64,000 nt of DNA from Ilyonectria destructans (Eukaryota; Ascomycota; Sordariomycetes; Hypocreales; Nectriaceae). Both the position numbers and the translations under genes were made by a program. This document shows positions 1-11,223 of this stretch, piece after piece; position 1 is the stretch's first letter, and the number at the start of each line of letters is the position of its first letter. The notes beneath the pieces were generated by a model that saw nothing but the letters and a program-made list of their open reading frames with translations, had not been told where the DNA came from and made no database searches. The DNA lies in NCBI GenBank assembly GCA_020740775.1, contig JAHEWK010000003.1:2232001-2296000 (forward strand), read 5' to 3'.

Positions 1-1752
1 GCTGCAAAGCATACTCTAGCCAGGCTGGGTACTTCTTGCTAACGTCCTTTTTCGCCAGCATTGCCGGCATATCGTCCCTCGAACCTTGGGACTCTAGCAC
101 CTGTGACACGTAGCCGTGCAACTCCACCCACTTTTTTCCGAGGAACAACGTGGCATCACTGCTCGGTGCCTGCCAGAGGAATGGACTGTTTGATTTCGCT
201 GGAGAATCCTCGGGGATGCTGAAAGGAGTAGTCGCGTCAAGATGGGTGGTGGGCGACTGGAAACTGATACCCATGATATTATCGCTCCAGTCTCCAAGGA
301 CGGATGCACTCGAGTACAGTGTGTTTAGAAGGGTGTATTTGACATCTAAGCAATTAGTAAATGCGCTTCTACTTCAGGTGCCTGGGGTCTTACAGTGGAA
401 GAACTGAGGTGAGACTTCGGTATGAGGAGCGAGGACAAGGACATGAGACTGTCGAGGGTTGGTTGGCCAGAATGACTCCAAGAAGCGGGCCGAGCTCTCC
501 TCCTCCGTGAGCTTGGTACGGGGGATTCGATGGCGGAGGGATAGCAGATTTGCTCTGGGCAGCTCCTTGAACCCTGACGATGGCCATTTAAATTTAGCCA
601 GCATCTTCTCTAGGGGTACCTCGACCTCGGCAGGTAACTCGACAGTGAGGTGCGGAGGAGTCACAGCACTCATATCAGCCCGCGCAAGAGAGGCGAGAAG
701 TCTGATCAGGTTTCCAGAACCAGTAGGCGGTGCTTGAATCACAATGTCAAAGTTCACACTGTTCCAGGCTGGGTGATGTAAGCTTTGGGGCTGTAAACTT
801 CGGGAGATTGATGGACTAACCTGACAGCGCCGAAGCACCAAGTTGCGTGAGCCACGCGAGTCGGGTCCCTGGCTTATCGGGGAGCTCAATGAGGGTGGAT
901 TTGGTGCCACGGATTTGGTCTCGGAACCCACGCAAAAAGAAGTCCTCCTCAGCATCGGTAGAGTCGATAATGACGGCCTGGGGGTGCATGTAATTATTCA
1001 TGAAGTCTGATTGCACATGAGTTAGAAGTCAACGACTCGTCCAGAGACGGTGATCTTACAGAGAGCACGAGCAGCAACAAGTCTCATCCTAGGCTCGCTA
1101 GAAATGGCAACACTGTCCGGGCGGGCATCTACACAGCAATTAGGCAATGGTCCATATGGCTTTCGGGGGCGGTAATACCATGGAGGAACAATTTGCAAGA
1201 GTTGTCGATCCCGTTGATCTCAAGGAGCTCCTTCATGGAGATTTCGCTCCTGCTTGATAGTGCAAAATGGACGTAGTTTTGTTCGCGCGCGGCCATCTGA
1301 CAGGCCATGGGAAGCAGCGTAGAGGCGCTCCGTAGACTGGCGGTAGCGAACAAGATGTTTTTGTTCCTTTCGATGCTGCCTCCAGTCCCGGATATGGACT
1401 GCAGCGTCTTGCCGAGCTCGGGGAACTTGATGGGTCCGCTATAGGTCCGCTCCGACACCCCTTGCTGCTTGCGCGGCGGATTGAACCCCGAGGACGAGCC
1501 CCGCGAGCTTGTTCGGTCGCCCGAGTCGGGGGATGAAGATTTAATTAGGCGGTAGATGGCGAATATGAGGAGGATGCAGAAGACGGCGTATGCGACAAGG
1601 CGGGCGACAGCTCGACGACGAGGAGGGCGGGTGGCTTGCCATTGAGTAGCGATTCTAGGGTGGCCAGGAGCACCAAGGTCGTCGTCCTTCTTCGCCATCT
1701 CCTCGTCGTCGGGCCAATATCGGGCTCTGGTTCTGCCTCGCGGGGGCGCCAT
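1..1752 (-). CDS. Type II membrane protein, fungal 'glycosyltransferase 2'-like; C-terminus cut by window edge
   Basis: Five exons read on the minus strand: 1752-1179, 1128-1060, 1006-821, 768-394 and 345-1. All introns are GT-AG, 48-53 nt, and the phases join without a stop, giving at least 516 residues. The ATG at 1752 gives a short basic cytoplasmic tail, then one hydrophobic segment at about residues 50-68 and a Ser/Gly-rich stem. This is the usual shape of a Golgi type II enzyme. The lumenal part contains stretches such as FDIVIQAPPTGSG and LGDWSDNIMGIS, and ends with PFLWQAPSSDATLF and KKWVELHGYVS. I recognise these from fungal proteins annotated 'glycosyltransferase 2', a family whose enzymatic activity I cannot confirm. 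The last exon is still open at base 1, so the C-terminus lies outside the window. The gene is divergent from the SYO1-like gene. The coding assignment is strong, the catalytic role weak. Confidence 0.75.
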
Positions 1753-2845
1753 GGCGGGTTGTCGGCGTGGTGGAGGAGTCGTCTAGTCTAGCTCGTGGGG
1801 ATCGCGAGGTCGGTAGTTGGAGGTTCGTGGGTATGTAGTTACATGGCGGCCTCAGTCGTGCGGTTGCAGGTGCCACCGGCGCGTCGCACAGCGGCTGCGA
1901 CGAGTGCAAGAGGCTGATCGGGAGTGTGAGGGGGGTTGCTGTGCAATTACAGGCGGAAGATGGATGATGGTGTTGGAGGTTTGGAGTTGGCTTCCGGAAC
2001 AGCGTGGCTCGTGAGCTAGGGGAGTGTTAAGTGTTACATGGAACCTGCAGCGTCATAGCCTGGGATATGTGGATCTTGTGGCGTGGGATGAGATGCATGC
2101 GTCTTGCCCAGGGTTCTCGTCAACTCAAATTTCACACCACACAAGGAGATATGATGTGGGATGAGGTAGGATTATATTATAGGCCTGCGGCTTTCTTATA
2201 TTCCATCGGCCTGCGGAGAAGTTGGGTCGATGTCTCACGGTCGCTTTCACAAGACCAACCCCAATTCCGCCTTCGAGGTTACATGAAGATTAAGGGTTTC
2301 GTTACTTGTCCTTCCCCCCGCAGACTGAAAACTTGTCTCAAGTTTACAATTCCCGTCAGAGATTTGAGCTTGTTCCTCTTGTTTCATTGGGTTAAAATCA
2401 AAGTCACGAATGGGGCCCATGAGGAAACGGTTTCGTCGAGCTTTCGTATTCGATCATCCCCGTGGATGCTGTAGATGGAGCCAGAGTGTAGACCGACTAC
2501 CCTACACCTCGAAAATCCGAACTTGGAGATTTCAGACTCCCTCCTTGGCCGTCGCATTGAAACGTCAGCATCCACAAGCTGGGGTTTTAGCTACTAGATT
2601 ACCATTTTCAGCTCCCCCGGGCGTGGCGCAAATCCCACCTCCATGATGAGCTACAGCGGTTGAAGTGTTACTGGATGTTTATTCCCCGTTGTTGTGGTTT
2701 CGTGCCCCACCACGACCCAGCGTCACTAGAAAAATTCCATCCACCATGCACAACTTCACAACTTCAGCGCACGGATTGTGAGAATCATTCACACAAATTA
2801 ACCGATTTCAGGCACGCTGTCGCAAGAGAACCTGTCGTCTATAAA
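1753..2845. other. Intergenic region between two divergent genes
   Basis: About 1.1 kb separates the start codons of the membrane protein (minus) and the SYO1-like gene (plus), so both promoters and 5' leaders must lie here. I see only short frames without coding character and no clear RNA gene or repeat. Confidence 0.6.
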
Positions 2846-4891
2846 ATGGCCAAGTCTCGCAGAAACCGAGGCAACGCCCAGCGCAAAGACCCCATAAAGT
2901 CTGTAAAGCCGCCGTCCGACCCAGAACTCGCCGCGCTGCGCGAGCAGAAGATTCTCCCCGTCATCAAGGACCTGAGGAGCGCCGACCCCAAGTCTCGCTC
3001 CGCCGCGGCCGCTGCCGTCTCAAACATCATCCAGGATGAAAGGTGTCGCAAGCTGCTGCTGCGCGAACAGATTGTTCACACCGTGCTCACCCAGACTTTG
3101 ACGGATGCCGCCCTCGAGAGCCGTGCTGCTGGCTGGGGCATTCTCCAGGTGCTGGCGCAAGAGGAGGAATCCGATTTCTGCATTCACCTATACCGAGTAG
3201 ATGTGCTTACTGCCATCGAGTACGCGGCCAAGTCGGTAGGTGAAATCTCAACCGTTGATCTCGTGAGCTAGGCTAACCCGCAGCAGATCTCTGAGACGCT
3301 CCAGTCCAAAGAGACGGAATTCCAGAAGAAGTCCAAGGCAGAGCAGGCCACAGTACTAAGCATCGCATCGTCGCTGATCTCTCTTCTGACCGCCCTGGCC
3401 GAGGCCCAAGATGACATCCTGGAAGCCATCGCCCGCAATGCCGTCATTGCACGATTTGTCTTCCTTCTCAGCTCCAGCGAGCTCTCACACATCCCCGAGG
3501 TGGCATCTCTCCGAACCGACACACTCGCCTGCCTCATGATCCTTTGCGAGGACAACGAGGAGCTTGCCGAAAAGATCATCAACTCCAAGGAGCCTCGCTG
3601 CTACGACACCGTCCTGGCGCTGCGCGAGGAGCCCAGTAGCGACGGCGTGCTTGCTTGTGGCGTCCTTCACAACATCTTCGCCTCTCTTGAAGGCCAGGAC
3701 ATTCCCCTCGGTGCCGACGACTCATTCCTCATCCCTACTCTCTCCAAGGCCATTGGCTCGTTCCAGCCCGGACAGGTTGTCACCGACGCCACTGGCTGGG
3801 CGAACCCTATCGAGTACCAGCAGCTGGCGCTCGAGCTCCTTGCCTCCATTGGAACCAGCCTCAACAACTCCCGGGACGCTGCGGAGGCCCCTAAGCCCCA
3901 GGTTGGGGGTGCCAAGGATGACGAGGCCATGGATGACGCCGATGACGACGCCGACGAAGCTGGATCTGACGGTGAAGGGCCCGATGGTGAGGACGGCGAG
4001 GAGGAGGAGGACGAAGAGATGGATCAGGACGAGATGGAGGCCGATATGGATATGGTAACAGGTGCCGACGATGACGAGAACCAAGACAACATCGATGACC
4101 TCCCCGTCCTCAAAGCCCTCATCCAAACCGCCCTCCCTGAGCTCATCCGCATCGCCGCCCTCCCCCCCAACGACGACGCCAGCATCCGCCTCCAGGGCCA
4201 CGCCCTCTCCGCCCTCAACAACATCGCCTGGTCCGTCTCCCTCATTGACTTCGCCGACCCCCAAAACGTCGCCATCCAGGCCACATGGCAACCCGCCGGC
4301 CAGGCCCTGTGGACCCAGGTCATCGCCGCCATCCTCGCGACCGACACCGCCGACGTTGCCCTCGCCACGCACGTTACGAGCCTCGCCTGGGCCGTCGCCC
4401 GCTCCCTCCGCGGTAGCGCCACCCCGCTGGCCGGCGACGAGCACCGCCGCTTCATCGCGCTCTACCAGGCGACCAAGGGCGCCGAGGCCGTCCAGAACCC
4501 AGAGGATCCTTTCCAGGCCCTCGGCGTCAAGTGCGTCGGCGTCCTCGGCCAACTCGCCCTTGACCCGGCTCCCACAGACCGCAACCGCGATATTGCCACT
4601 TTCCTCATCACCCTTCTCACTGGTCTGCCCAACACGCCCGCCGCGGATACTGTTGAGGCGCTCAACCAGCTCTTCGACATCTACGGCAACGAGGAGTACG
4701 CTTACGACCGTGATGTCTTCTGGAAGGATAACTTCCTCAAGCATCTCGAGGACGCTGTCCCCAAGGTACGCGCCATGGTCAAGACCATTAATAAGCAAGC
4801 CCAGGCCGAGTTGCGTCTGCGGGCTGATGAAGCCGTGCTGAACTTGAATCGTTTCCTGGCGTATAAGCGGAAGAACAAGCCAAAGGCGTAG
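2846..4891 (+). CDS. SYO1: SYO1-like ARM/HEAT-repeat adaptor for ribosomal protein import (HEATR3 family)
   Basis: Two exons, 2846-3235 and 3284-4891 (an acceptor 3 nt downstream is equally possible), encode about 665 aa. The start ATG precedes a basic MAKSRRNRGNAQRKDP tail that looks like a nuclear localisation signal. Helical ARM/HEAT-type repeats follow. A strongly acidic loop at about residues 341-398 interrupts them, and the protein ends in a basic AYKRKNKPKA. This order and length fit symportin 1 (623 aa in yeast, about 675 in Chaetomium). In that family SYO1 carries uL18/Rpl5 and uL5/Rpl11 together into the nucleus with an importin for 5S RNP assembly. That function comes from the family and is not visible in the sequence. 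The gene converges on MLH1 with only 244 bp between stop codons. Confidence 0.85.
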
Positions 4892-5135
4892 ATACTGGGA
4901 AAAGATATCGGGAAAGGAAAGGCATAGGAAAAGTAATGAAACATGAATGATTGATCTTTGAAATTGAACATATTTGCCTTGCACCGTCCACGCTGTTGTA
5001 GCATTCTATCTCATTACTCGTACGTGAAAGCCAGATCAGTTTCTACTTGTCCCACCATGACGCGACCAGGCCCAGAATCACCAGACAAACAACTACCATA
5101 GAATGGGTCACGAAGTATTGACAACATGACCGCTC

Positions 5136-7490
5136 TTAACACCTCTCAAACACCCGATACAAACCTTTCAAGCTCGCCACTTCCAAGACGCCTTGCTCCA
5201 TGAGTGACTTCGTGGCCACCAGTCTGGCCTTGAACGCGGGGAAGAAGATGTTTTGTACAGCATACCGAACATGCTGCCTGCGCACCCGGATCTCGTTGGG
5301 GACGTCCTCCGTGCGAAGACCCTCCTCGTCTCCTGGAAGAGCAGGTAATGGTTCGGGGACGTACAAGGTGGCGAGCTCGCGGAGAAAGGTTTCAAAACAG
5401 CCCTTCTCATCGCCCCAGTCAACATGGGGCCCGAGGCGAAGGAGGAAACGCGGGAGCTTGACAAGCGGTGGTGTGTACCCCTTGATGAGGAGTGGGATGG
5501 ACACAAGCTCGCCCGCAGGGGATATCTCAAGGGAAAAGTACTCTTGGAGCATCTCTCGGCGCTCAACCAACTGGCTTGACACTCGATCAACAAGGGTCTC
5601 GACATCAAAGTCTTCGTCAGGAGAACAGACGGCGTTCTTCTCCACCTCGGCAGCCATGCGGAGCATCTCCCGCAGGTCCAGCGAAGGGCTGAAGCGAATT
5701 GTGCCGAAGTTGCCAAAGTCGGTCAATCCAACTTGATAAAAGTATTCGAAACATGTGTGTCCATAATCGATCAAATACAGCTTGACGCCTCCTTGTATAG
5801 CAGCTAATCGGCGATGATCGTCAACCACTCCAACAAAAGTATGGGAAGCAAATATCTCTGTCAACTCATTATGCATTCCTTCGCGGACCTCGGATCGCAG
5901 CTCCTTGACACTGCTGAGCCGACAGGGAACAGATGCTCGATCAATGGTTTCGTAATCGAGGTCCTCGGGTACGGCCAGCGCCTGCTCCGATCGATCTGTG
6001 GATCCCGATGACTGATTGGGTCCAGCCCGAGAAAACATGGACGTTATTTTCCGTTCAGACGTATCAGTACGAACCAAGTCATTTGAGTTTCGCCTAGGCC
6101 TCTTGGTTAAGGGGGTCACTCGACCCGGGGTACCATCACTATCCGCTCGTGGAGATGGGTCGGCGGCCTTCACACTAGGCAGGAGGGTCTGAGTCATGAA
6201 TGTTCGACTTGTATCCACGGCGGCAAGCTTAGTTTCGATATGCTCGCATATCGCTTGAATGATCTCGTCCTCATTGAGGAAATGAACCTCCCTTTTGGTT
6301 GGATGGACGTTGACATCTACTCGAGCTGGTTCAATCTCTAAACTCAGGTAGACGAATGGATGGCCTTGCTTTGGCAGGAAGTTCGAGTACATTTGCTCGA
6401 TCGCCTTCTTGATGTGGGTCGATTCAACGCAGCGATGGTTGATGAAGAGTAAAAGGGTAGTCTTCTTGACAGAATAGTTCGCATTTGTTGTGTAACCATC
6501 AGCCTTGAAACCCCAGCGGTCCTCCGAGGTCTCAAACTTGAGGAGCTCGTTGGCAACACTGCTGCCGTGGATCTGGCGGATACGGTCGATAACAGTCGCC
6601 TGAGCTTGGATTGAGAGGCTGGTGGAGGATTCACCCGCCTTCTTGCAGGTGAAGCCGACCCCTTTGCAATGCACAGCGTATCTGCCTACCATATCTATGA
6701 TCTTGTTGAACTCATCAGGAAAGGAGCGGAACGCTTTCCGGCGAGCGTTGATGTTATAGAACAGGTCTTCGACGGTTATTTGGGTACCGGGACGACCAGC
6801 AACGCCCTTTGGCTCGGCAGACTGACCCTGCTTTGCCGGGGCAAGTTTACCATCTTGGTACGTAGCGCGCCAGGCGAGGTCAGAGTCTTTGGTTTTGGTT
6901 GTCACGGTCAAATGTGCAATGTGGCTGATGCTGGCCAGGGCTTCGCCTCGAAATCCATATGTGGCTATGGAGGAGAGGTCCTCGAAGGAGGTAATCTTGG
7001 AGGTGGTATGGCGCTCACAGAGGATGGCCAAGTCTTCTTTCTGGGGACCAGTCAGCCCCGTATAAGGAGGAGGGTCATGTTCGGGCGTACCTGGATGCCA
7101 CACCCATTGTCGGTGATCTGGAGGAGCTTGAGCCCGCCATCCTTGGCAAGGATCTCCAATGAGGTGGATCCCGCATCGACGGCGTTTTCTATCAGTTCCT
7201 TGAGTGCATGAACCGGTGCAACGATGATCTCGCCCGCTGCTATCTTGTTAACCACATTGGGATCAAGAGCCTGCAGCTCGGAACTGTTAGCCGAGGCATG
7301 GACGTTGAAACGAGGATGAGGCGGGGAATTTGGGCAGACGGGTCGCCAACGTATGTTTGTTGCTTGCCTTGATTCTGCGGGCAGGGCGAGACTCCTCGGG
7401 GTCGCCGTCGGCCTTCCGCTTGATGCCGCTAGTTGTCATTGGACCAGGATGCACTTCATTATCGATGTCCATGTCCGTGGTGTCGGGCAT
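5136..7490 (-). CDS. MLH1: DNA mismatch repair protein MLH1 (MutL homologue)
   Basis: Three exons on the minus strand (7490-7368, 7270-7091, 7040-5136) encode about 735 aa, close to yeast (769) and human (756). The GHKL ATPase motifs are all present: ELIENAVDAGST at about residues 66-77, DNGCGI at 95-100 and GFRGEAL at 130-136. The C-terminus ends exactly in FERC, the conserved MLH1 tail that helps complete the endonuclease site of its PMS1 partner. MLH1 acts in the nucleus as MutL-alpha with PMS1 after MutS recognition, and in meiosis with MLH3. The first intron (7271-7367) begins with GC: AAG|GCAAGC is a strong GC-AG donor context and joins ...RRIK to ALDPNVVNKIAAGE in phase. The ATG at 7490 is preferred. 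An in-frame Met six residues later is possible, and the same frame stays open further upstream without another obvious start. Confidence 0.95.
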
Positions 7491-9490
7491 CGTGTTGACA
7501 GCTCTGTCGGACTTTCCCGGACCGGCTGCCTCACTTTTTGCTGTAACCCTCGCAGCAGCGAGTGAGGAGCAAGGTGAACATGAAGTTGGTGCGAGGCGAG
7601 TATGACTCGTCAATGTGAGCTGCACCTCGCTGGGTGATGATTTGACGGCAGCAAGCGCGAATATCCTCCGGACTGCTTGTTCACTGGCCTGAATAGCCGA
7701 GGATAAACGACGTCGTGGACTCTTTGTGCAACCGTCGAGTCGTACGGCCAATCAAGGAAATGCGAGGCTGTCGAGCGTGTGGATGGCGGAGACAATGGTA
7801 CCTGGTGCCTGGTGCTGCGCGGTACGGCGCGAAAGCACGTGACCTAGCGTCTCTCTGAGGATGGTGATCTTTTATTAACCCCCCATCGACATGTCAGGAA
7901 CTACTGCACTGGAGAGAGTGAACACCTCCCCTCTGGTTCTTTGCATGACCCTGTTATCACCTCATCCGCTGTTGCGGGGGATGAGAGAAGAGGCAGCCAA
8001 GCCAGCTGGGGTCTGTGCCGCGTGCCCTGTGAGTGATGCCACTGGCGGCCAGCTTCTCAGCCTCACCTGAGCTGCATGTCTGTCGCACATCATGTTTCAA
8101 CCTTGTCCACCACTCCCTCAGAGAGAACAATAACAAAAGATATCCCATGTCGACCTCTGACTAGGGTAAACATATTTTTGGCATGCGCGTTCGGAAATTG
8201 ACTGGTTGTTAGTCCTTGAATATGCGCGCCCCAGATTATTTTTCAAGTGACGTATATGCTATTGTCCCGAATCTGTTGCGCTTTTCTTCAACCTCCCATC
8301 TGCCCGAGCCTCGTTGAAAGCCACTCGTTTATTATAGATGTACCCATACTCCTTGGAAGCCAGCTGAGAGACCAACCCAACCGCTGTGGCGTGCCTGCAG
8401 ATCCAAGACTCCATCACATTCGGTAGCCCCTAGCTCTGAATTCCCTGTCAATAATTGAGAATAAGACCCAGCCTGACATGGTCATTCTTTGAGGAGGTGC
8501 GTGATTTGCACGCACCAATGCACACTGCTATCGTCCTGACCCAATTCGGATGCATCATATGCAACCACACGCTTTGGTCCAGACCCACCAACCCAGCCTC
8601 GCTGCCTGCTGAGTGGCATTGCTGATGAACGAGAAAGCCTTGCCACGATGACGGAGTGAAGTTTTCTCTCTTCGGGGTTCGATTCAGGCAGACGGGTTTG
8701 ACCAACAATTGTGCCTAGTGACCAGAAAGATCAAAGTGGTTTTATGGGGGTGAGAGAGACGCCAACGGTCGGCGGCCTCCAGGCCATTCGGAGTTGGCGA
8801 CCTTTCCCGAAAGAGATTGTGTCTCTTCTCATAACGTCAACGGCTTGGTGACTCGTCACACACAGCTGATGACCCTGGCGTGGGGGCTCTTTATTATACG
8901 AGGGACCATTCTTGTTATTCCACTTCCATACAATGGGACAAAGAGAGAGAAAGTGGCATTGTCACTCAACTAAGCGAATATATCTACAACTAGGGCTATG
9001 TTCTCGCTAATCTGTACTAACACTGTGAGATCCTGGTCTTGGATTATCTATATCAATAGTCAATTGAGGCGCATCTGAGGCGCTCAGCCCCCCCCATATG
9101 GTCGCTGCGCCAGCGCGTATACTAGTTCGCCTACTTCCACATGCCCAAGAGCCACACACAACATGCAGAGCTCGTAGGCCGTCTTCATCAGCCCCGGCAG
9201 CTGAGACGCTACTGGCCAACAGCATGAATGACCTGCATCACTTTTGCCCGTTTGGTTGGCCAGCCTTCTTCTGTAGGCGCAAGCATGTGCAGTGTTGGGT
9301 GGGTAGTTGCCCTGCTTTTCATTGCGGCCCCAGAGGCTACCCTCCTGCATTAGGTGCAGAATACCAGTTCCCTGGCATAAAGTTCTGATTGATGGCATTC
9401 TGGCTTGGCACTGTGGCTTACCATGTCGAGTATAAAGAGATACTGCGTGCGCCTCCTCCCTGATACCACCACAAGTCTTCATCAGACCCC
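7491..9490. other. 2-kb intergenic region upstream of MLH1 and the 198-aa gene
   Basis: This region lies between two divergent starts. Only short, unconvincing frames are present. I see no RNA gene, no repeat and no transposon domain. It must contain both promoters, and the part near 9420-9490 is probably the 5' leader of the downstream gene. Confidence 0.5.
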
Positions 9491-10167
9491 ATGGATCCAC
9501 AAGGTGATAATTTATCCTCCCAAACACTACCTGCCTCCTTCTCTTTAGAGAGTAGTATGATTGCTCCGAAAGCCGAATCAAACATGAGTGGCCCGGCTGC
9601 AAGATCTACTTTCCCCGAACCGAGTATCCGGTAAGTAATTCGTTCATCCCCCGTTGCTTTTTGATGTCTGGGCTGTTCTCTTTCGCTAACTGGTAATTCA
9701 CTTGCACCAGAACTAGTTCGCCCCCAGCTTCCGATATGGATATAGACACGACCACCAACCGACCTCCATCTCCGCCACCTCCGGGCCCTCCAAGTTCTCA
9801 TCGTCCGGAGACAGTGCTACCCCGCCTTACACGCCTCCGTCTCCAAGAAGGGTTGCGCGACTCGGGTCGGACTGGCGTCTCAACTGAAGAGATTTTAAGC
9901 ATCGACGGTTCCGGTCACCGAACCGCCGACGATATCCTCCTTGGAATTGGTCACTTCTTCAACGAGCCGCAGCCTCCCTCTCAACTGGAATCGGATGTGG
10001 TAATGCAGGACGACCCCTCAACTGCCGCAGCGCCTCCGTCCGACCCGGTTGAGAAGGCACTCACCGAAATGCATACCGATAACAAGAGACGTCTCGCTGA
10101 GCGCCGGCGAAGACGTGCCGTCAACGGCTCTCAGAGCAAACGGGCTCATCCCAAACCCCGTCGTTGA
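9491..10167 (+). CDS. Conserved-looking hypothetical protein, 198 aa, spliced
   Basis: Exons 9491-9630 and 9711-10167 join across a GTAAGT...CACCAG intron in phase and encode 198 aa. I do not recognise the family. The N-terminal 90 residues are rich in Pro, Ser and Thr (PPSPPPPGPPSS) and look disordered. A short central block around LRLQEGLRDSGRTGVSTEEI and DDILLGIGHFFNEP may be the folded or interacting part. The C-terminus is very basic (RRLAERRRRRAVNGS) and could be a nuclear localisation or nucleic-acid-binding tail. No signal peptide or membrane segment is seen. The clean splice junction and steady frame support a real gene. It converges with the phospholipase D gene, and the function is unknown. 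Confidence 0.7.
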
Positions 10168-11223
10168 CTAAAAGGAGGCGACAACGAGACCCAGCGTATT
10201 GGTAGGCCGGCTTCCTTCAGTGAGCGAGACGAAGACAGAATAAAGAAAAAGAAAACGGATGCATGAGGATAACACGGTAAACAAAATTGGCGGCGGAGCG
10301 CTTTGAGAAACTGGTAGGTGTTTGTAGTTAATGGGAGGTAGGATGGATTTTGGTATCCCTGGTTTTGCTGGTGATGTCGGCGTTTGCTCTTGGTGGCTTG
10401 ATACTTGCGGGCATAGAATCGATGTTTTGGGAGCGAGAAGGCACGTTTATGGGTATTTAAGTATCGGTAGACAGATGCACAACTGGATTAACATGGTTTC
10501 TGCTTTTCTCTTTTCCTTGGTATTTTCCGCACTCTCTAGGGAACGCCGTGGTCAGAGAGGGTTAAACGGCAGTATCTACAACCGACAAGTCGCCCAAAAC
10601 AAAATGAGTATTGCTATTCGTACAACCTAAACCCACTTTTCTCGCACTGCATTTAGTGTCTTCCCTCCCTCGCATTAAAAGTACGGGCAAGTTAGAGAGT
10701 ATAATAGAATGCTGACAGTAGAGCAACTGGTATTTGGTCTCGGACCTTAAGATGCTTAGCTATAGCGATTGCGGAAGAAAAGGGACGTATAAAGATAACG
10801 GAAGTGTAGTGTTGAAAGCTGGCGTGGATGCTGGTTCCTGAAGGCTAGGTGGTTGGCTGCAGGGGGATTTTGCCCTGTAGTTTACAGCGCTCCCTATTCT
10901 GTACTGTAATTTTAGTGCAACGGGCGCTGTAGTGTCGCTGTCACTGTAGGGGGAAAAGTGGGGTCACATAATAAAGGTTGTACGAATAGTGTCACAATCT
11001 GCAAAATAGAGGCCCCATGCAGATTGCAGGGATTTTCATGCTTTATACGCTGCGACAAATAGCAATAGTCAACAAAATTGGTCGCAACGGAAGTGAAGTA
11101 GACTCGTAAAAAAGGTAAATAAAAAGTATTGCTATTCGTACTAACATATTGCCCTCATGACCATTCTTCCGTGGCGTTATACGTTGACGCATAGGCCCGA
11201 CCGAGATAGAGTTCATCCTTGAA
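10168..11223. other. Convergent 3' intergenic region
   Basis: About 1.05 kb lies between the 198-aa gene and the 3' end of phospholipase D. It presumably holds both 3' UTRs and is fairly AT-rich. I see no convincing coding frame or RNA gene. Confidence 0.5.

Noticed and set aside
4052..4062. Possible intron donor GGTAACAGG in the SYO1 acidic loop
   Set aside because: The sequence is open straight through and no in-phase acceptor improves the protein.
3722..4984. Long minus-strand frame (420 aa) opposite the SYO1-like gene
   Set aside because: Shadow of the acidic and C-biased coding strand; Gly/Val/Glu-rich composition follows from complementing the SYO1 codons.
8660..8710. Box B-like GGGTTCGATTC near 8676
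   Set aside because: No box A or foldable acceptor stem at the proper distance.
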